Below the pieces are notes generated by a model. The model was not told where the DNA came from. It saw nothing but the letters and a program-made list of their open reading frames with translations, and ran no database searches. A DNA stretch of 42,502 nucleotides, taken from NCBI RefSeq assembly GCF_007126775.1, contig NZ_SLAP01000113.1, positions 1 through 42,502 on the forward strand. The letters are read 5' to 3'. Source of the DNA: Cecembia sp. (GTDB lineage Bacteria > Bacteroidota > Bacteroidia > Cytophagales > Cyclobacteriaceae). The translations under genes and the position numbers were made by a program. Below, in pieces: positions 15,511-25,026 of the stretch; position 1 is the stretch's first letter; every line of letters starts with the position of its first letter.

Positions 15511-18147
15511 ATGAAAAACCAACCTTCCAAAGCCCATATCACCACATATTCCCTTTTGAAATATTTGGCATTCTTGCTGCTGGGTTTCCTTTTGGCTACC
15601 CAGGTCCCTTACCATTCCAATGCGCAAGGTCTGCCTGATATTGCTAGTATCAATGTGGATGAACTCACAGATGATCAAATTAGAGAATTGATAAGGAGAG
15701 CTGGTGAATCAGGAATCAATGAAATTGAACTGATCCAAATGGCACGTTTGAGGGGTTTACCCGCCCGGGAGACAGAAAAACTACAGCTAAGAATAGAGCA
15801 GTTGGAAATGGGAGGTATGAGCAGCAGGACCAGGACAACCGCCTCTAAAAGAGAACCACGGAAGCAGGTCGATTTCAATACAATAACCCAAGGCATTTTT
15901 AAAATGCAAGAAGACTTAGATGGATTGGATACTTCTTCATCCAATATTTTTGGGTCAGATTTATTTTACAACAAAAACCGAAGACTTACTTTCGAACCTA
16001 ATCTCAATATGGCTACTCCTAAGAACTATGTTCTTGGACCGGGAGATATGGTATATGTAGATATCTATGGAGAATCGGAGCAGTATTATGAAGCCAATAT
16101 CAATGCAGATGGTTTTTTGATTTTGGACAATATTGGCCCCATCAGTGTTTCGGGCAAAACCATAGAGGAGGCTGGCAGTATTATCAGGAACAGACTTTCT
16201 ACTTACTATCCAGGAATCAGGGGCAGTAATCCCAGCACCTTTGTTCAATTAACCTTGGGAAATGTGAGGACCATTCAAGTACACTTGGTTGGAGAGTTAA
16301 GACTACCAGGTACATTCACACTGAGTGCTTTCAGCACGGTTTTCAATGCGCTTTATGCTGCAGGGGGGCCAAGTGAAAACGGTTCTATGAGAAACATCAA
16401 AGTCATCAGAAACGGGAAGCAAGTGGCCACAGTAGATATTTATGATTTTTTAGTCATGGGTAAGGCCAACCTTGACCTCAAATTACAAGATCAGGATGTC
16501 GTTTTGGTGGAGCCCTTTATAGCCAGGGCAAAAGTAACAGGTGAGGTAAAAAGACCGAAAATTTTTGAAGTCAAAGAGGGGGATACTTTTGAAGACCTTT
16601 TGCAGTATTCAGGGGGATTCACAGATGAAGCATTCAGGGACAGAATCAGTGTAACAAGAATTACCGGAAAAGAAAAAGCTGTTTCAGATATTTTCAACAG
16701 TCAGTTTGGACTTTTTTTGGTCAAAGGTGGGGACGCCTATCAGGTGGGCAGGGTACTGAACAGGTTCACTAATCGGGTACAGGTCAAAGGTGCCGTTTTC
16801 AGAGAGGGTGATTATGCACTTACTGAGGGGATGAGCCTGAGACAATTGATTAAAAATGCAGAGGGTTTGAGAGGTGATGCCTATATAGAACGGGCCAGTA
16901 TTTTAAGAACTTTTGATGACCTGAGTACTGAGGTTTTGACAGTGAATCTAAAGGCTGTTCTAGATGGAACTGCCCCTGATGTTATTTTACAGAGAGAAGA
17001 TGTAGTCCGTATTTCCAGTATCTATGATCTGCAAGAGGAGTTGTATGTACAGATCAATGGAGAAGTAAAGAATCCGGGCACTTATCCTTACTCCAAGAAT
17101 ATGGCTGTGGAAGAACTCATTATTCTTGCCGGAGGATTTCGGGAAGCAGCCAATGCTCAGGATGTAGAAATAGCCAGAAGGTCTTTAGAGACTGCTCAGG
17201 GAAACTTCGCTGATATTATTCCTGTAAACTTAAACACCAGCCTTATTCCAAATAATCAGTCCGCAATATTGGCACCTTTTGATATGGTGGTGGTAAGGAG
17301 GAAATCCAACTTTACACTGGACAAGTTGGTGAAGGTTGAAGGTCAGATCAATTCTCCAGGCATATTTCCTATCAAAAACGCCGAAGAGAGAATCTCCGAT
17401 GTGATCAGCCGTGCAGGAGGACTTACTACTTTTGCCTACCCCAAAGGTGCAACGTTGATAAGAAGGACTGAGTTTTATGAGACTGAATCGGAACAGTTAC
17501 GCCGACAACGCAACCTCTTAGACCTGCAACAAAGACTATTGATGGATCCAAATAGTAGTGAATCTCAAGAGCTTTTGCTTGAAAGACTTTTCAGGGATCT
17601 GGACAATATGCCAGATGAAATGGGTGAGGGGCTGGAGGCGGCAGCAACTAAGCGGGAGGTAATTACCGGCATCACCGAAAGCAAGGCCGATATTGCACCC
17701 GTAAAAATCAGACAGACGGAGGCGGTGGCCATTGACTTGGAGGGCATACTCAAAAATCCGGGTTCAGATCTAGACCTCATCCTTGAAGAAGGAGACATCA
17801 TTTCCATTCCAAGACAGTTGCAAACAGTGCGGCTAAGAGGTGATGTGGTCTATCCCGCCACGGTAAGGTTTGAAAAAGAAAGGGGCATGAAATATTATAT
17901 CAACCGTGCAGGTGGATTTGATATCCGTGCCAATAGAAAAAGGACCTATATTGTTTATGCCAATGGGGAAGTAGCAAGGACAAAGAGCTTTTTGGGCTTG
18001 AGAACTTATCCTTCCATGAGGCCTGGTTCTGAAGTAATTGTCCCTACCAAAGGACCCAGGGTACCTATACGCCCGGGTGAGCTTGTAGGCTTAGTCACTG
18101 GACTGGCCACCTTGGTATTAGTCATTACACAAATCAACCCACAATGA
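15511..18147 (+). CDS. Large polysaccharide export protein with six SLBB domains
   Basis: The 878-residue product has a signal peptide (residues about 15-38, ending SNAQG), an acidic linker, and then a Poly_export domain starting at YVLGPGDMVYVDIYG. Six SLBB-type repeats follow, each with a pattern like VxGEVxxPG...AGG (for example VHLVGELRLPG, VTGEVKRPK, VKGAVFREG, INGEVKNPG, VEGQINSPG, LRGDVVYPA). A short hydrophobic helix closes the C-terminus. This is a Wza-like outer-membrane channel, about twice the size of the E. coli protein, as is usual in Bacteroidota. The chain-length regulator starts at 18144 with an ATGA overlap. The 152-base gap before it holds a weak hairpin (15451-15478) but no clear promoter. 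Confidence 0.93.
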   Translation: MKNQPSKAHITTYSLLKYLAFLLLGFLLATQVPYHSNAQGLPDIASINVDELTDDQIRELIRRAGESGINEIELIQMARLRGLPARETEKLQLRIEQLEMGGMSSRTRTTASKREPRKQVDFNTITQGIFKMQEDLDGLDTSSSNIFGSDLFYNKNRRLTFEPNLNMATPKNYVLGPGDMVYVDIYGESEQYYEANINADGFLILDNIGPISVSGKTIEEAGSIIRNRLSTYYPGIRGSNPSTFVQLTLGNVRTIQVHLVGELRLPGTFTLSAFSTVFNALYAAGGPSENGSMRNIKVIRNGKQVATVDIYDFLVMGKANLDLKLQDQDVVLVEPFIARAKVTGEVKRPKIFEVKEGDTFEDLLQYSGGFTDEAFRDRISVTRITGKEKAVSDIFNSQFGLFLVKGGDAYQVGRVLNRFTNRVQVKGAVFREGDYALTEGMSLRQLIKNAEGLRGDAYIERASILRTFDDLSTEVLTVNLKAVLDGTAPDVILQREDVVRISSIYDLQEELYVQINGEVKNPGTYPYSKNMAVEELIILAGGFREAANAQDVEIARRSLETAQGNFADIIPVNLNTSLIPNNQSAILAPFDMVVVRRKSNFTLDKLVKVEGQINSPGIFPIKNAEERISDVISRAGGLTTFAYPKGATLIRRTEFYETESEQLRRQRNLLDLQQRLLMDPNSSESQELLLERLFRDLDNMPDEMGEGLEAAATKREVITGITESKADIAPVKIRQTEAVAIDLEGILKNPGSDLDLILEEGDIISIPRQLQTVRLRGDVVYPATVRFEKERGMKYYINRAGGFDIRANRKRTYIVYANGEVARTKSFLGLRTYPSMRPGSEVIVPTKGPRVPIRPGELVGLVTGLATLVLVITQINPQ

Positions 18148-19217
18148 CAAGCCAAAAACATATCATAGACGATAAAATTACACTAAAAGAAGTCGTCCAG
18201 CGCTTTCGATATTGGATGGTGTTTTTCCTCGGGAAATGGAAAATTTTGTTGATTGCAGGCCTGTTGGGCCTGGCGCTCGGTGCCATAGCCTCTGTTTTCA
18301 AAAAACCTGTTTTCCATGCAGAAACTACCTTTGTGTTGGAAGAAAATGACATGTCAGGACTAAATCAAATGTCAGGACTCGCCTCCCTTGTGGGCGTAAA
18401 CCTGGGTTCGTTAGGTGCATCAAGTGGCCTTTTTCAGGGTGACAATATCATGGAACTTTACCGTTCCGACAATATGCTTGGCAAGACCCTATTGAGTTCC
18501 TTTGATGAAGGCAATTTACTAATCGACCGATACATTACTTTCAATAAGCTGGATAAGAAGTGGCAACGCAAGGTAAACCTCAGCTCCATGGATTTTTCCA
18601 TTGATAGGGCTGCCTTTACGGTAAAACAGGATTCTGTGGTCAAAGAAATCGCAAAGCTCATACGGGAAAAACACCTTTCTGTAGAAAAGCCCAATAGAAA
18701 ATTGACCATCATACAGGTCAATGTTACCTCTAAGGACGAGCATTTTGCCAAGGTATTCAATGAAACTTTGGTGGAGAATGTCAATGCTTTCTACTTTGAA
18801 ACCAAAACGAAAAAAACTGCAGAAAACGTTTCCATCCTACAATCTCAGGCAGACAGCGTAAGGAGCATTTTGGATGAAAGCATCTTGGCTTATGCCAGCA
18901 GCACAGACCGGGTGCCCAACCCAAACCCTATCCTTCAGGCGGCAACAGTAGAAGCGAGGAAAAAGCAAGTGGATGTACAGGCCTCATCAGCAGTATATTC
19001 CGAGATTGTTAAAAATCTCGAAATAGCCAAAGTCAATCACAGAAACAATTCCCCGCTTATTCAGATAATTGATTCTCCAAGGTTTCCGCTAAAACGCTCA
19101 GAAATCCGCTTGGTTAAGGGGATGGTTTACGGCGCCATAATCTTGGGCTTCTTTGTACTTTGTTATCTTTTCCTTAGAGAATTGTACCGGCTTCATGTCA
19201 AGACAGTTGAAGCATAA
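18144..19217 (+). CDS. Polysaccharide chain-length determinant (Wzz-like), no kinase domain
   Basis: The 357-residue protein has the Wzz layout: a cytoplasmic start, a first transmembrane helix at about residues 32-52, a long periplasmic coiled-coil-rich region, and a second helix at about 327-345 preceded by the proline-rich SPRFPLKRSE. There is no Walker motif or tyrosine-rich tail, so the BY-kinase part found in Wzc is missing and no separate kinase is seen in the window. It sets polymer length and links polymerisation to the SLBB exporter, whose gene overlaps it by four bases. Confidence 0.92.
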   Translation: MTSQKHIIDDKITLKEVVQRFRYWMVFFLGKWKILLIAGLLGLALGAIASVFKKPVFHAETTFVLEENDMSGLNQMSGLASLVGVNLGSLGASSGLFQGDNIMELYRSDNMLGKTLLSSFDEGNLLIDRYITFNKLDKKWQRKVNLSSMDFSIDRAAFTVKQDSVVKEIAKLIREKHLSVEKPNRKLTIIQVNVTSKDEHFAKVFNETLVENVNAFYFETKTKKTAENVSILQSQADSVRSILDESILAYASSTDRVPNPNPILQAATVEARKKQVDVQASSAVYSEIVKNLEIAKVNHRNNSPLIQIIDSPRFPLKRSEIRLVKGMVYGAIILGFFVLCYLFLRELYRLHVKTVEA

Positions 19218-19225
19218 ATTTTATC

Positions 19226-20542
19226 ATGTTAGATAAAATCCTCAGTTATCCTTACCTCAATCTGATTCGGAATAAATCGATTCAGAATTTTATTTTTCTA
19301 GGCTTTATTCAAGCTTCCAATATTCTTATTTCCCTTGTTTCCATGCCCCTGCTCATTGAATCAATTGGAGTGGATCAATTTGGACTGGTAAATCTTTCCC
19401 TTTCAGTAATTATCCTGCTGAATATTTTGGTGGGTTTCGGTTACAACCTCAGTGCTCCAAGAGAAGTTGCCATCAATCAAAAAAACCGGGGGAAACTCTC
19501 CCATCTGGTTTCAAATATCATATTCAGTAAACTCATATTGGCCTTTCTTGCCAGCCTTATCATTTTGATTGCTGTATTTGGCCTCAACTTGTTCAAAGAA
19601 TACCAGGTGATTCTTGTTTTTTCGGTGCTGCTGCTGTTTTCTGAAGCGACCATCCCCCTTTGGTTTTTTCAGGGTCTGGAAAAAATGAAAATCATTTCCA
19701 TGGCCAATGTATTCAGCAAATTGCTTTATCTCTTAGGTATCGTTTTATTTATCCATCAGCCCGATCAGGCCAAATGGGTCAATTTCATCCTGGGGGGTAC
19801 CGGGCTAATGATGAACCTTTTTATCCTTCTTTATATTCATTATCAATTAGATATCCGCTTTTACAAGCCCAAAATCCTACAGATTTTCCAGTCTATAAGA
19901 GACAATTTACTTTTATTTTTCTCAAATCTTGCGTCCCATATTTCCATCAACGGGGGCCTGATTATCCTAAGTTTCTTTGCTACTGCTGAAACACTAGGGA
20001 TGTTCAGCCTGGCAGAAAGGATTACAATGGTACTGCGTATGCTTCCCGCACTGGTAATACAGGCCATATATCCCAATGCCTCCAAACAATTTGAAAAAAA
20101 CAGGCGTACATTTTATAGGTTTCTGAAAAAAGCATACCTCTATGGTATGATATTGGGTATTTTCCTTTCTGTTTTTACCTATTTTGCAGCGCCTTTTATC
20201 ATCGAAGCTTTGGCCAAATCCCCACTTCAGGATTCCATTGCTTACCTGAAAATCCTTGCATTTGTCCCCCTTCTGGCTTGTCTCAATATTGCCAACGTCA
20301 TGGCATTTCTTGTCACCGATAAAAAAAACGAATTGTTCAAAGCCTCATGGCTTATGTGCATCTATATGGTCACTGCCTCTCTCTTTCTCACTTCCAAATA
20401 TGGAGGAATAGGCCTGTGTTATGCTTTGCTTTCAACAGAAGTAGTTATTTTTATTATCAGTACTTTCCTGAATTTTACCAAAAACAAAGACTTATTCCAT
20501 GGATTCAAAAACTCCCTTTTCGGTAGCGCTGATCATCATTAA
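19226..20542 (+). CDS. Oligosaccharide repeat-unit flippase (Wzx-like)
   Basis: The 438-residue protein is almost entirely made of hydrophobic segments, about 12-14 transmembrane helices, with the MOP/polysaccharide-transporter opening FLGFIQASNILISLVSMPLL and SLAERITMVLRMLPAL near the middle. It should flip lipid-linked repeat units across the inner membrane. It starts eight bases after the Wzz stop, and the next gene starts inside its last 44 bases, so translation is coupled through the operon. Confidence 0.92.
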   Translation: MLDKILSYPYLNLIRNKSIQNFIFLGFIQASNILISLVSMPLLIESIGVDQFGLVNLSLSVIILLNILVGFGYNLSAPREVAINQKNRGKLSHLVSNIIFSKLILAFLASLIILIAVFGLNLFKEYQVILVFSVLLLFSEATIPLWFFQGLEKMKIISMANVFSKLLYLLGIVLFIHQPDQAKWVNFILGGTGLMMNLFILLYIHYQLDIRFYKPKILQIFQSIRDNLLLFFSNLASHISINGGLIILSFFATAETLGMFSLAERITMVLRMLPALVIQAIYPNASKQFEKNRRTFYRFLKKAYLYGMILGIFLSVFTYFAAPFIIEALAKSPLQDSIAYLKILAFVPLLACLNIANVMAFLVTDKKNELFKASWLMCIYMVTASLFLTSKYGGIGLCYALLSTEVVIFIISTFLNFTKNKDLFHGFKNSLFGSADHH

Positions 20543-21437
20543 TTGGAATGGGTTTCTTCTGACCAAAAGGTGCTTATTATCTTTAGAAAAAATCCTTTAC
20601 CCAAAAGTACAGATTATTGTAGTGGACAACGGCTCTAAGGATGGCTCTCTTGAAAAACTGCAAAAGGAATTTACCACTCCCTATTACCTGAAAAATGACA
20701 AAAACCTGGGTTTTACGGGAGGGAATAATCTCGGAATTGCCTATGCTATGGACAAAGGCTTTGATTACATTGTATTGCTTAACAACGACACCGAAGTAAA
20801 ACCGGACTTTTTGGAAGAACTCCTCAGAGTGCAGCAAAGTCATCCCAAAGCAGGCCTGGTACAGCCTCTGATTTTATTTCAGGATGAACCCGACAAGATC
20901 TGGAGTGCAGGTGGAAAATATATAAAACCACTAGGTTTGGCCAAGACAAGGGGAGATAGAATGGAGATGAAAGATTACCAGCTCAGAAATCAACTTTTGG
21001 ATTGGGCCACAGGCTGCTGCTTACTCATTCCAAGGCATGTTATACAGGAAGTCGGTCCTTTGGAAAATTCCTATTTTGCTTATTTTGAAGATGTAGATTG
21101 GTCCCTCAGGATAAGGGCTGCCGGTTACAGGATTTATTTGGCTTCAAACAGCCTGATATTTCATGAGGGCAGTGCTTCTTCCAAAAAAGCACATGAAGAA
21201 GGTACGCTTAGCCCTACTGTCTTTTACCTCCATGCCAGAAACCAATTATTCCAGCTAAGAAGGCATGTAACAGGATTTCACAAATTGACAGCATGGCCAT
21301 ATCATATGCTTAAGTATCTTGCATGGATGTCTTATTTTTGCCTGAGAGGCCGATTTAAAAAAATGAAAGCCGTTGCCAAAGGTATCCATGACGGCATATA
21401 TTTAGACCATAGACAAGCGGAACCCTTATGTCCTTGA
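20499..21437 (+). CDS. Glycosyltransferase family 2
   Basis: The 312-residue protein opens with VALIIINWNG, then VVDNGSKDGS at about 41-50, the nucleotide/metal motif NNDTEV at 95-100, and FEDVDWSLR at 196-204 near the expected catalytic base. This layout matches inverting GT2 enzymes such as rhamnosyl- and similar transferases; the sugar cannot be told. The 44-base overlap with the flippase, and 10-base overlap with the following polymerase gene, place it firmly in the polysaccharide operon. Confidence 0.92.
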   Translation: MDSKTPFSVALIIINWNGFLLTKRCLLSLEKILYPKVQIIVVDNGSKDGSLEKLQKEFTTPYYLKNDKNLGFTGGNNLGIAYAMDKGFDYIVLLNNDTEVKPDFLEELLRVQQSHPKAGLVQPLILFQDEPDKIWSAGGKYIKPLGLAKTRGDRMEMKDYQLRNQLLDWATGCCLLIPRHVIQEVGPLENSYFAYFEDVDWSLRIRAAGYRIYLASNSLIFHEGSASSKKAHEEGTLSPTVFYLHARNQLFQLRRHVTGFHKLTAWPYHMLKYLAWMSYFCLRGRFKKMKAVAKGIHDGIYLDHRQAEPLCP

Positions 21438-22825
21438 TTGTATTTTCCATCATAGCATTGTTGACATTGGTACTCCTCCTTTGGGTGCTGAATGGCGTCG
21501 TAATGCATGGGAAATGGGAATATGCCGTTTTTTTTCTTTTATTTTTTCTTCCATTCTACATCAGCATACTGAGTATAGTTTACCTGACCACCGGCTCTTC
21601 TTTAATGGTCAACAGTTTTCAGTTTCTCAAAGAAATAGTAGTACTTTTGGCTGTTTTTTCCTTTGTGCTCTACAATAAAAATATTTTTGAATACCCCTTT
21701 AGACTCCATAGGGTGGACTATTTATTCCTATCCTTTTTGGGGCTTGCCTTCCTTTACCTTTTACTTCCTCTTGGGGAAGCAAGTACCCTGAACAAAACAT
21801 TATATTTTAAAAACATGTTGATTCCAGGCCTGATCTATTTCTTGGGTAGAAATACCATTTTTGAAGACAGAGAGGTGAAGGTGATTTTCAAGGGTATATT
21901 TTTCATTGCCATTGCTGCCTTTTTGGTCAATCTCTTTGAAAGGGCCATCGATACCCACTTGCAGTCCCTGACTGGATATGCCTTATTTAATGAGGACATC
22001 AACGATATTGAACCCACAGGTAATTTTGGATTGACCTGGACATTTGAAACCCAAGCCGTCACAAAACGCCTGGCTTCCTTTTTTTCCGACCCCTTGGAGT
22101 TGGCCAGCTCTGTACTTCTTGGATTTTCAGCTGGCCTTATCTGGTTTTTGACAAGCAAAAGAGAAAATTGGCTGCTGCCAACATTGGTCATGATCTGTTC
22201 TATGGGAAGTCTCTTTTTTGCTGCTTCCCGTGCTGCCTTTTTGGCATTTTTTGTCATGATATTTTTTGTTGCCATCATTTTCAAACTGTATCGGCTTATC
22301 CTTTCCGGCTTTATTTTGGTCTTGTTCTTTGTTATTTATGTAATCTTTTTTGCCTCTGAAGACTTTTATTACTTTGTTGTGGATACGATTACTTTTGAAA
22401 ACACCTCCAGTATAGGTCACTTGGTAGAGTGGCTGCTGGCATTGGATTCCATGATAGCCAATCCGGGAGGTATTGGGCTGGCGATGAGCGGCAATGTGGG
22501 CAGTGTGGAAGATGAACTCAGGGTGGGTGGAGAAAACCAATTTCTGATCTATGGCGTGCAGCTCGGTTGGCTGGGTATGGGCCTTTACATACTGATGTTG
22601 GGATATGGTATCTGGACAGCACTTAAAGTCTTCAATGAAAGTGATGAACTAATGACCGCAAGGATCGCTTTCGTTGCTGCTTCGGTCAAATTCGGTCTGC
22701 TTTTACCGCTTTTCACCGCCAATGCAGAAGTTTATACTTATGTGTCCTGGCTCAGCTGGTGGATGATAGGCTATACTGTCTTTGCATTCCAAAGGCTCAG
22801 GTATCCCAAAACCACATTGGCATGA
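21428..22825 (+). CDS. O-antigen ligase/polymerase-type membrane protein (Wzy-like)
   Basis: The 465-residue protein has about 10-12 hydrophobic helices and a larger periplasmic loop near residues 330-375 with GGIGLAMSGNVGS and RVGGENQFLIYG. That loop and the multi-helix pattern resemble the O-antigen ligase/polymerase (Wzy_C) superfamily. In this position it is most likely the polymerase that joins repeat units; WaaL-like ligase activity cannot be excluded. The next gene starts by ATGA overlap at its stop. Confidence 0.87.
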   Translation: MSLIVFSIIALLTLVLLLWVLNGVVMHGKWEYAVFFLLFFLPFYISILSIVYLTTGSSLMVNSFQFLKEIVVLLAVFSFVLYNKNIFEYPFRLHRVDYLFLSFLGLAFLYLLLPLGEASTLNKTLYFKNMLIPGLIYFLGRNTIFEDREVKVIFKGIFFIAIAAFLVNLFERAIDTHLQSLTGYALFNEDINDIEPTGNFGLTWTFETQAVTKRLASFFSDPLELASSVLLGFSAGLIWFLTSKRENWLLPTLVMICSMGSLFFAASRAAFLAFFVMIFFVAIIFKLYRLILSGFILVLFFVIYVIFFASEDFYYFVVDTITFENTSSIGHLVEWLLALDSMIANPGGIGLAMSGNVGSVEDELRVGGENQFLIYGVQLGWLGMGLYILMLGYGIWTALKVFNESDELMTARIAFVAASVKFGLLLPLFTANAEVYTYVSWLSWWMIGYTVFAFQRLRYPKTTLA

Positions 22826-23940
22826 AAAAGAAAAAGGTATTTGTAGACCTCTTCTATCTCAATACGGCATTGACAGGTATCAAAACCTATATGCTGGAAT
22901 TCTGTGAGGCAGCAAAAACATTTCCTACGGAGGATGTGGTTTACATTTTTTCCCATAACCATCAAAAACAGGCAGATAGTACCTTTTTCCGTGGAGATGT
23001 GGCCCGTTGGAAGAAACTGTTCTATCATTTATATTATTTTGCATGGAAACAGCTTATTCTACCTTTTAAAGTTAAAAAATCAGGAGCAGATGTGCTGCTT
23101 TGCTTTGATTTTATCGCTCCTGCTTTTCCATTGAATACCAAAAAACTTGTGGTAGTGCATGATGCTTTCTTTTGGCAAATGCCTCAAAATTACAATCGCA
23201 TCTGGAGGGGCTATTTTATCCCAATGATTCATGCAGGATTGAAAGGAAATACGACAGTAATTACCACTTCCCATTCAGCTAAAAATGCCTTAGAAAAAAA
23301 TGCAGGACTTCATCAAAAAATTGAGGTGATTTATCAATGTCCAAAACTTCTCCCCGAGTCAGGCGAAGATAGGGTTTTGGATAAACTCGGATTACATCCA
23401 AAATCTTATTTTCTTCATGTAGGGAGTTTCGATAAAAGAAAAAGAATTCCCACCCTTGTAACCGCCTTTGCGGAAATTGAAAAACAATATCCAGGTAAGT
23501 TTTCCTTGGTACTTGTAGGAGAAAAAGGGCTCAGCAGTGCTTTGGATGATTACCGACAGGTAGTACAAAAAATCAAAGAGAAAGCATTGGAGCATAAGGT
23601 TGTACTGCCAGGTTTTCTACCGGACAGGGAAGTAAAAGCCCTTTACCAAACTGCTTTTGCCTATGTATTCCCTTCCTCCAATGAGGGCTTTGGTATCCCT
23701 GTAATTGAAGCCATGCGCAGTGGTATTCCTGTCATAATTTCAGATCAGGATGCATTGTTGGAAATAGCAGGAGAGGCAGCACTCATCCATGAGATGGATA
23801 ACCCATTGGATTTAGCAGCGCAAATGAAAGAATTGATCGAAAAACCTAAGCTGATAGATGCACTTATTTTAAAGGGCCAACAAAGAGCCAGGGGTTTTTC
23901 AAGAGAGGGATTTATAGGTGGTTTTTTGAAACTGATCTAA
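22822..23940 (+). CDS. Glycosyltransferase family 4
   Basis: The best start is the ATG at 22822 (MKKKKVFVDLFYLN), giving an ATGA overlap with the preceding gene; the frame is open further back. The 372-residue enzyme has HDAFFW and TTSHSAKNAL in the N-terminal half, the donor-site segment LHVGSFDKRKRI, and the C-terminal EX7E motif in NEGFGIPVIEAM. These are typical of retaining GT4 transferases. It is the last gene before a 180-base AT-rich gap, after which the locus continues on the same strand. Confidence 0.92.
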   Translation: MKKKKVFVDLFYLNTALTGIKTYMLEFCEAAKTFPTEDVVYIFSHNHQKQADSTFFRGDVARWKKLFYHLYYFAWKQLILPFKVKKSGADVLLCFDFIAPAFPLNTKKLVVVHDAFFWQMPQNYNRIWRGYFIPMIHAGLKGNTTVITTSHSAKNALEKNAGLHQKIEVIYQCPKLLPESGEDRVLDKLGLHPKSYFLHVGSFDKRKRIPTLVTAFAEIEKQYPGKFSLVLVGEKGLSSALDDYRQVVQKIKEKALEHKVVLPGFLPDREVKALYQTAFAYVFPSSNEGFGIPVIEAMRSGIPVIISDQDALLEIAGEAALIHEMDNPLDLAAQMKELIEKPKLIDALILKGQQRARGFSREGFIGGFLKLI

Positions 23941-24028
23941 TCCCTTGTATAGATGAGGTTGAAATCCTAAAAGATACTGACCTAACAAAAAATTTCAAAT
24001 ATAATTTTTTGTATTTTAAACTAAATAA

Positions 24029-24061
24029 TTTGTTGTTTTATGTTTATGCACCCTAGTATTG
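24029..24061 (+). promoter_or_regulatory. Possible internal promoter of the polysaccharide locus
   Basis: TTTG at 24029-24032 and TAGTATTG at 24054-24061 are 21 bases apart; the -7 box has one mismatch to TAnnTTTG. It would start transcription near 24068, ahead of the methyltransferase at 24121. The 180-base AT-rich gap in an otherwise gapless locus makes a promoter here likely. Confidence 0.4.
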
Positions 24062-24120
24062 AAAGATTCGCTGATTTATTGTAAAAAAATCAATTAATTT
24101 TCGGAATTATTTAGGGAATT

Positions 24121-25026
24121 ATGAGGCAAGAGCAATGCCCTGTTTGTGGCACTGGCATTAAAGAAGAAACTTCTAATCTTTCCCTGGTTTTATGTGGGAA
24201 TTGTGGTGTTTCATGGACCTTGATCAATTCTGAAATCGATGCGGAAGCATTGTATGAAGATGAGGTATATGCAGTAGTAGACAACAGGAAATCTATTTTT
24301 GAAAGGATAATTTTTGGGGAAGCCAATAATGTAGTCCAAACGGTCAACAAGCTGATCCAGTGGGATTTAAAGCTTCATTGTTTGGATTTTGGATCGGGAA
24401 AGGGACAATTTTTACATCAGGCACAGGAAGCGGGGTGGAAGGTTTTGGGAATTGAAACAGCCAAAGAAAGGGCAGGTTTTGCAAGAGAAAAATACGGTGT
24501 AGAGGTAATCGGAGATCAATATAAATCAGGCATCGTAGGGGAAGGAAACTTTGATGTAATCAGTCTTTTCCACGTGTTGGAACACCTCCCACAACCTTTG
24601 AGTTTACTGCAAGAGCTTGTTCAAAAAAACCTGAGGGCAGGTGGGATTTTGGTGATTGAAGTACCCAACCTGGATAGCTGGCAGCATGCGATTGCGGGAG
24701 GCAAATGGCTGCATTTGGATATCCCCAAACACCTGAGTCATTGGAATGAAAAGCTATTGGTGGAAAAGGTTGAAACACTGGGCTTTCAAAAGGTCAAAAG
24801 TCAATACTTTTCCTTACATTTGGGGGTTTTAGGTAGTTTAAGTGCATTGTTAGGGAAATTGGGTTACCGGGGAAATATCATTTACGACTTGAAAAACAGG
24901 AAAAGTATACCCTTACTTTTAGGCGTAGCCATTGTCCTGCCCATTTCCTTGTTCATGGAAATTTTTGCCTTGCCTTTCCGTAAAACAGGAATTCTGAGGT
25001 TATATTTTAAAAAATATGGGTCATAA
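24121..25026 (+). CDS. Class I SAM methyltransferase with N-terminal zinc ribbon
   Basis: The 301-residue protein begins with a zinc ribbon (C6, C9, C25, C28 in CPVCG and CGNCG). The SAM-binding motif LDFGSGKGQF is at 88-97, and FHVLEHLPQP occupies the position of the usual motif for methyltransferase 13-type enzymes. A hydrophobic helix near 260-283 may attach it to the membrane. Such zinc-ribbon methyltransferases are common in polysaccharide loci and probably methylate a sugar or lipid-linked intermediate. A second gene of the same design is at 28883-29809. The next gene overlaps its end by 11 bases. Confidence 0.92.
   Translation: MRQEQCPVCGTGIKEETSNLSLVLCGNCGVSWTLINSEIDAEALYEDEVYAVVDNRKSIFERIIFGEANNVVQTVNKLIQWDLKLHCLDFGSGKGQFLHQAQEAGWKVLGIETAKERAGFAREKYGVEVIGDQYKSGIVGEGNFDVISLFHVLEHLPQPLSLLQELVQKNLRAGGILVIEVPNLDSWQHAIAGGKWLHLDIPKHLSHWNEKLLVEKVETLGFQKVKSQYFSLHLGVLGSLSALLGKLGYRGNIIYDLKNRKSIPLLLGVAIVLPISLFMEIFALPFRKTGILRLYFKKYGS

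Noticed and set aside
22127-22540. Minus-strand 137-codon frame inside the polymerase gene.
   Set aside because: It is antisense to a well-supported membrane protein and has low-complexity, shadow-like composition.
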